From Thermoplasmatales archaeon SW_10_69_26 (GTDB taxonomy: Archaea; Thermoplasmatota; SW-10-69-26): DNA of 51,083 nucleotides. The translations under genes were made by a program, and so were the position numbers. The notes under the pieces were generated by a model, which saw only the letters and a program-made list of their open reading frames with translations, was not told the origin of the DNA and ran no database searches. The DNA lies in contig PXUB01000046.1 in the NCBI GenBank assembly GCA_003009755.1, positions 1-51,083 of the forward strand, in the 5' to 3' direction. Below are positions 47,561 to 51,083 of the stretch, in pieces (the stretch's first letter is position 1; the number at the start of each line of letters is the position of its first letter).

Positions 47561-48804
47561 CGTCGATCTGCCTGTACTTCCAAGTCCACCAACCCCGCCG
47601 CCTGCGCCGCATCCAGTCCTTCAAACCCCCCACCGAGCCCGACTACTGGGACGCCGAGGAGAACGAGCGCATCCTCGACCGGGCGGCCGAGAAGTGCTAT
47701 CTGCCCGCCAACGAGACGATCCGCGATCTGATCCACGAGACCGACGGCCGGTTCAAGGTCGCCTTCTCGCTCAGCGGCGTCTTCCTCGACCAGGCCCGTC
47801 GCCACCGGCCCGACGTGCTCGCGTCCTTCCGGGAGCTGGCGCGCACCGGCAACGTCGAGTTCCTCGCCGAGACCTACTACCACTCGCTGGCCGGTCTCTG
47901 GGACGAGGGCACCGAGTTCGAGGCCCAGGTTCGCCGGCACGGGGAGGCGATCGAGCGAGAGTTCGGCCACGAACCGACGGTGTTCCGCAACACCGAGCTC
48001 ATCTACGACGACCGGATCGCCGACCAGGTGGACGGGCTCGGGTACGAGGCGATCTTGACCGAGGGCAGCGATCGGCTGTTGGGCTGGCGTTCGCCCAACC
48101 ACCTCTACGAGCCCCAGAGCGAGGGCAACGATCTGTCCGTCCTGTTGAAGAACTACCAGCTCAGCGACGACGTCGCCTTCCGCTTCTCGACACCCGGCTG
48201 GAGCGAGCAACCGCTCACGGCCGACAAGTTCACCGCGTGGCTGGACGAGACGCCCGGCGAGACGATCAACCTGTTCATGGACTACGAGACGTTCGGCGAA
48301 CACCAGTGGCCCCAAACGGGCATCTTCGATTTCCTCGAAGCCCTCCCGCGCCACGTCGACGAACGCTCGGGCCTGTCCTTCGCGTCGCCGAGCGAGCTCG
48401 TGGACGAGCTGGACCCGGTCGGCACGATCGAGGCGCCCCAGGCCGTGTCCTGGGCCGACCAGGAGCGCGACGTCTCCGCCTGGCTGCACAACAAGATGCA
48501 GCAGGAGTGCTTCGCCGAGCTGCAACGGCTGGAGCCGCTGGTCCACGCGGTCGGCGACCGGGACCTGATGCAGGCCTGGCGGTTGTTGCAGACGAGCGAC
48601 CACCTGTACTACTGCTCGACGAAGGGCTACGGGGACCAGGAGATCCACGAGTACTTCTCGCCCTACGATTCGCCCTACGTGGCCTACATCAACTTCATGA
48701 ACGCGTTGGGCGACCTGAAGGAGAAGGCCCGTCGCCGCCTCCGCGAGCAGGGGGAGACCGAGATCGAAGCCACCGCTCCCGCCCAAGCCCCCCTCCCGGG
48801 CTGA
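47557..48804 (+). CDS. GH57-family alpha-amylase-type enzyme
   Basis: A 415-residue GH57 protein. The five family blocks are visible: LYFQVHQPRRL; GNVEFLAETYYHSL; EPTVFRNTELIYDDRIAD (nucleophile Glu147); INLFMDYETFGEHQWP (acid Asp242); and the helical late block with SDHLYYCSTKGYGD. It is of the short alpha-amylase type encoded next to glycogen synthase in many archaea, and probably trims or remodels intracellular glucan. There is no signal peptide. The C-terminal 15 residues are Ala/Pro-rich. It is the last gene of the glucan operon and converges on dcd with a hairpin between. Confidence 0.88.
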   Translation: MTSICLYFQVHQPRRLRRIQSFKPPTEPDYWDAEENERILDRAAEKCYLPANETIRDLIHETDGRFKVAFSLSGVFLDQARRHRPDVLASFRELARTGNVEFLAETYYHSLAGLWDEGTEFEAQVRRHGEAIEREFGHEPTVFRNTELIYDDRIADQVDGLGYEAILTEGSDRLLGWRSPNHLYEPQSEGNDLSVLLKNYQLSDDVAFRFSTPGWSEQPLTADKFTAWLDETPGETINLFMDYETFGEHQWPQTGIFDFLEALPRHVDERSGLSFASPSELVDELDPVGTIEAPQAVSWADQERDVSAWLHNKMQQECFAELQRLEPLVHAVGDRDLMQAWRLLQTSDHLYYCSTKGYGDQEIHEYFSPYDSPYVAYINFMNALGDLKEKARRRLREQGETEIEATAPAQAPLPG

Positions 48805-48862
48805 GGCGGGACCCGGAGACGTCCGGATGAAGACCCATCCCGGGCGATCTCGCTATCCCGAC

Positions 48863-48880
48863 GCTCGCCGGACGGCGAGC
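48863..48880. terminator. Hairpin between convergent GH57 and dcd genes
   Basis: GCTCGCC (48863-48869), GGAC, GGCGAGC (48874-48880) is a perfect 7-bp stem in the 151-bp convergent gap. It has no T-run. The gap is otherwise featureless. Confidence 0.5.
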
Positions 48881-48955
48881 CTCGGCGGGTGGGACCACCG
48901 TCTCCACGGCCCTTGCACCCACCCGCCCTCACCCCTTCCTCGCGCAGGGTGGAGG

Positions 48956-49447
48956 CTAGCCGTCGTTGGCGAGCGTGACGCCTTGCTGGTCCTGGTAGTT
49001 GCCCGATCGCTCCTCGTACAACGCCTCGGCATCCCCGGTCAGGGCTTCGAAGGCGATCTGGCAGAACCGCTCGCCGATCGGGATCTCCACGGCCTCCCGA
49101 GCCGCGTTGAAGCAGCTGATCGTCAACGTGCCCGAGAAGCCGGCCTCCACCTTGCCGAAGGCGGCCATGACGCCTCGACGGGCGAACGTCGTCCGCAGCC
49201 ACAGCTGGGCGCACAGGCTCGAGCCGAGGGTGACCGTCTCGGCGGTGGAGACGACGAACCGCTCGCGGGGCGGGATGCGGGCCAGGCCCTCCTCGCGCAA
49301 GGTATCCGGTTCCCGGTCGGGCAACAGGACCTCGGCGACGGAGAGGTCGTAGCCGTTCGGGGTGAGGTTCTCGGGGTCGAAGGGGTCGATCCCGAGCATC
49401 TCATCCTCCACGAGTGCCTGGATCGTGCTGTCGGCGAGGACGGGCAT
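48956..49447 (-). CDS. dcd: dCTP deaminase (or deaminase/dUTPase)
   Basis: A 163-residue trimeric dUTPase-fold protein: PNGYDLSVAEVLLP (strand with substrate contacts), LGSSLCAQLWLRTTFARRGV, KVEAGFSGTLTISCFNAARE (the D/E-x-G-F-x-G-x-L-T active-site block) and IPIGERFCQIAFEAL. It makes dUMP precursor by deaminating dCTP, or by combined deamination and hydrolysis. It is shorter than bacterial Dcd (about 190) but usual for archaeal forms. The start is ATG 49447. It follows the stress-protein gene on the same strand by 66 bp and may share its transcript. Confidence 0.85.
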   Translation of the reverse strand: MPVLADSTIQALVEDEMLGIDPFDPENLTPNGYDLSVAEVLLPDREPDTLREEGLARIPPRERFVVSTAETVTLGSSLCAQLWLRTTFARRGVMAAFGKVEAGFSGTLTISCFNAAREAVEIPIGERFCQIAFEALTGDAEALYEERSGNYQDQQGVTLANDG

Positions 49448-49513
49448 CCTGGAACGTGAGGCAGGCCTCGGCCTTGACGCCCCAGGGGGAGGCTTCGTCT
49501 GCGACGGGTGCAG

Positions 49514-49930
49514 CTACTCCAGGCGGACGACCTGCACCGGGCAGGGGGCCTGGCGGACGAGCTCGGCGGCCACCGACCCCACGTGGTAGTCGCCGCCGTT
49601 GACGTTCGCCATCCGTCGGGTACCGATGACGACGAGGTCACGGGGCGCCAGCTCGTCGAGGATCTCCTGGGTCACGTCGTCGCGACCGGCGGTGCGCTTC
49701 GTGAGCTCGACGTTCCACTTCTCGCACAGCTTCTCGATGAACGAGAAGTGGTCCTCGTGCAGCTCCTCCTCGCGCCCGCTGGTGACGTGCAGGGCGTGGA
49801 CGCGGATGTCGAGCGAGGCGGCCAACTCGGTCGCCCACTGCTGGGCCTCGAACTCCCGATCGGAACCCTCGACCGGGACGACGATCCTGTCCATCGGCTG
49901 GAACGAATCCGGAGCCTCGCGAGGGGGCAT
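49514..49930 (-). CDS. Universal stress protein (UspA family)
   Basis: A 138-residue protein: MDRIVVPVEGSDREFEAQQW, VHALHVTSGRE, a long helix pair, then LVVIGTRRMANVNGGDYHVG-SVAAELVRQAPCPVQVV. The ATP-binding G-x2-G-x9-G-S/T motif is modified: GTRRMANVNGGDYHVGSVAA keeps the final G-S. Usp proteins respond to stress and energy status. ATG 49930 lies about 33 bp past a TATA-like CCAAAACATC; ATG 49894 is a shorter option. A 6-bp inverted repeat ATCATG/CATGAT (49937-49942, 49955-49960) covers the presumed transcription start and may be an operator. Confidence 0.85.
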   Translation of the reverse strand: MPPREAPDSFQPMDRIVVPVEGSDREFEAQQWATELAASLDIRVHALHVTSGREEELHEDHFSFIEKLCEKWNVELTKRTAGRDDVTQEILDELAPRDLVVIGTRRMANVNGGDYHVGSVAAELVRQAPCPVQVVRLE

Positions 49931-50035
49931 GGTACTATCATGCATGGCGGCGACCATGATGTTTTGGGGTGGGACCCCAGCCCGGGATTGATGTGCGATG
50001 AGGCGCGAGGACGGCCGCGTCCCTCGGCCCAGACC

Positions 50036-50044
50036 CTGAAAAGG
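50036..50044 (+). promoter_or_regulatory. TATA box of the winged-helix gene
   Basis: CTGAAAAGG is centred 25 bp before GTG 50065, giving a leaderless start. Confidence 0.45.
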
Positions 50045-50064
50045 GCGGGCAGCGTTCGGTCGGC

Positions 50065-50889
50065 GTGTCCTCGCTGGCGCTGCCGTTGGCGGTGCTCGCC
50101 GAGCTGGCCGAGCCCCGGTCGACGATCGCGCTCGCCGAGACGTTGGACCGGGACCAAGTCGACGTCGAGCAGGCCGTCGCCCGCCTCGAGGAGGCCGGGC
50201 TCGTCGAACGCGAGGGCTTCGGCGCCAAGACCCAACTGGTGCCGGTGGGCCCGGATCTGCCGCGGTTGGCCGGCCAGGCGCGCTCGGCGACGAGCGGCGA
50301 AGCCTGGCAAGCGCTGTTCGGGGAACAGCGGGCCCAGCTGGCCTACGTTCTCGATGCCGTGCCTCGCCTCGAGCTGGCCGCTTGCGTGCTCGACGAGCCT
50401 GTGGAAGCCATCCGCGGGGACGCGTTCGACCTCGTCGAGGTCGGCGTCCTGGCGACCGAGCCCTTCCAGCTGGACCCCGCGATCGCCGGCTTGGGCGATC
50501 TGTTGGCCGCGATCGACGCCTTGCGGGCCCGCAAGTGGGTGCAGGCGCGGACCCTGGAGGGCGAGGTCGTCTGGCACCTGGGCCCCGAGATCGTCTTCCG
50601 CGCCGATCCGCCGGTCAACGATCCCGAGGTGGCCTACGGTGGACCCTCGGCGTTCGACGACCACGGCCTCGCCTGGGACGGACCCGAAGATGTGTACGTG
50701 CGAACGCGGCGGACCCTCGACGCAAGCGACGCCATCCTGCATTCGCTTCTCGTCTACCCGCACGACGAGGACGTGCGCGAGGCTTGCCGGCAGCTTTTCG
50801 CCAGCGAGCCGACGCCGACCTTCGACGAGAAAGCCGAGATCTACGGGCTCGGGGACGACGCTCGGGACCTCGACGAGGCAGCCGTGTGA
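50065..50889 (+). CDS. Winged-helix protein with uncharacterised C-terminal domain
   Basis: A 274-residue protein. Residues 3-58 form a winged helix (LALPLAVLAELAEPRSTIAL, then RDQVDVEQAVARLEEAGLVE). The remainder is alpha/beta: a helical stretch (QALFGEQRAQLAYVLDAV), a strand-rich part (DLVEVGVLATEPFQLDP) and an acidic end (LLVYPHDEDVREACRQLF). The N-terminal layout recalls ArsR-like archaeal regulators, but I do not recognise the rest. GTG 50065 is leaderless by TATA spacing. It lies between the stress protein (divergent) and tRNA-Leu. A regulatory role is likely; targets unknown. Confidence 0.6.
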   Translation: MSSLALPLAVLAELAEPRSTIALAETLDRDQVDVEQAVARLEEAGLVEREGFGAKTQLVPVGPDLPRLAGQARSATSGEAWQALFGEQRAQLAYVLDAVPRLELAACVLDEPVEAIRGDAFDLVEVGVLATEPFQLDPAIAGLGDLLAAIDALRARKWVQARTLEGEVVWHLGPEIVFRADPPVNDPEVAYGGPSAFDDHGLAWDGPEDVYVRTRRTLDASDAILHSLLVYPHDEDVREACRQLFASEPTPTFDEKAEIYGLGDDARDLDEAAV

Positions 50890-50956
50890 TGACCTTCCCC
50901 GCCAACTACAAATAGGGCGTCCTGGTTCCAAGCCGCGCTTGGGTTCAACTCCTAAC

Positions 50957-51041
<85 letters not shown>

Positions 51042-51083
51042 CTTCTCAACAGTCCCCCACCGGGTCACAGCTAGTCGTGCGGA

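Overview
This is a GC-rich window from an archaeal chromosome. Protein genes often have a TATA-like box about 25-27 bp upstream of the start codon and no room for a leader. Archaeal-type genes include an archaeal KptA, a COG1340-like coiled-coil protein, a bacterio-opsin-activator-type regulator, and archaeal GH15 and GH57 enzymes. The predicted proteins are very rich in Asp and Glu, which would fit a halophile or salt-adapted euryarchaeote/Thermoplasmatota. That placement is inference; no 16S or marker gene is present.

Layout. 0.3-2.1 kb: an arsenic operon (arsR-arsP-arsN2) behind a palindromic operator. 2.1-5.3 kb: a secreted blue-copper protein, a decayed bioY, a small hypothetical, a CheY-like receiver with a broken tandem copy, and rpiA. 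5.4-9.5 kb: housekeeping genes (kptA, tRNA-Met, ribA, glyA, coiled-coil protein). 9.5-10.9 kb: gene-poor, with small ORFs, a terminator and tRNA-Gln. 11.1-18.5 kb: two large neighbouring secreted proteins built from the same Cys-paired InhA/MAM-like repeat, one of them a subtilisin-family protease. 18.6-20 kb: two regulators.

20.2-41.2 kb is a surface region. A six-gene overlapping operon holds a secreted anchored protein, a double winged-helix regulator, a flippase, a GT2, a phosphodiesterase-like enzyme and a nucleotidyltransferase-like protein. Two GT4 genes converge on it. Next come a receiver with a kinase-like helical tail and a secreted hydrolase-like protein with six PKD domains. A five-gene minus-strand operon follows (GT-C enzyme, GT2, FG-GAP-like lipoprotein, two sorbosone-dehydrogenase-like proteins), then a DUF1616-like protein and another anchored secreted protein. 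41.2-43.7 kb: a cellulose-synthase-like GT2 coupled to a small membrane protein. 44.4-48.8 kb: a coupled glycogen/alpha-glucan operon (GH15, glycogen synthase, GH57). 49-51 kb: dcd, a universal stress protein, a winged-helix regulator and tRNA-Leu.

The most unusual signals are these. (1) tRNA-Met and tRNA-Gln are each followed, about 130 bp away, by an exact copy of their own 3' end with strong inverted repeats in between. (2) Five secreted proteins share a short C-terminal signal ([IV]-P-[AST], hydrophobic helix, basic end) resembling a sortase recognition tail. (3) The operons couple glycan-building enzymes to secreted dehydrogenase-like proteins. (4) There are several decayed genes and a dispersed 25-bp repeat.
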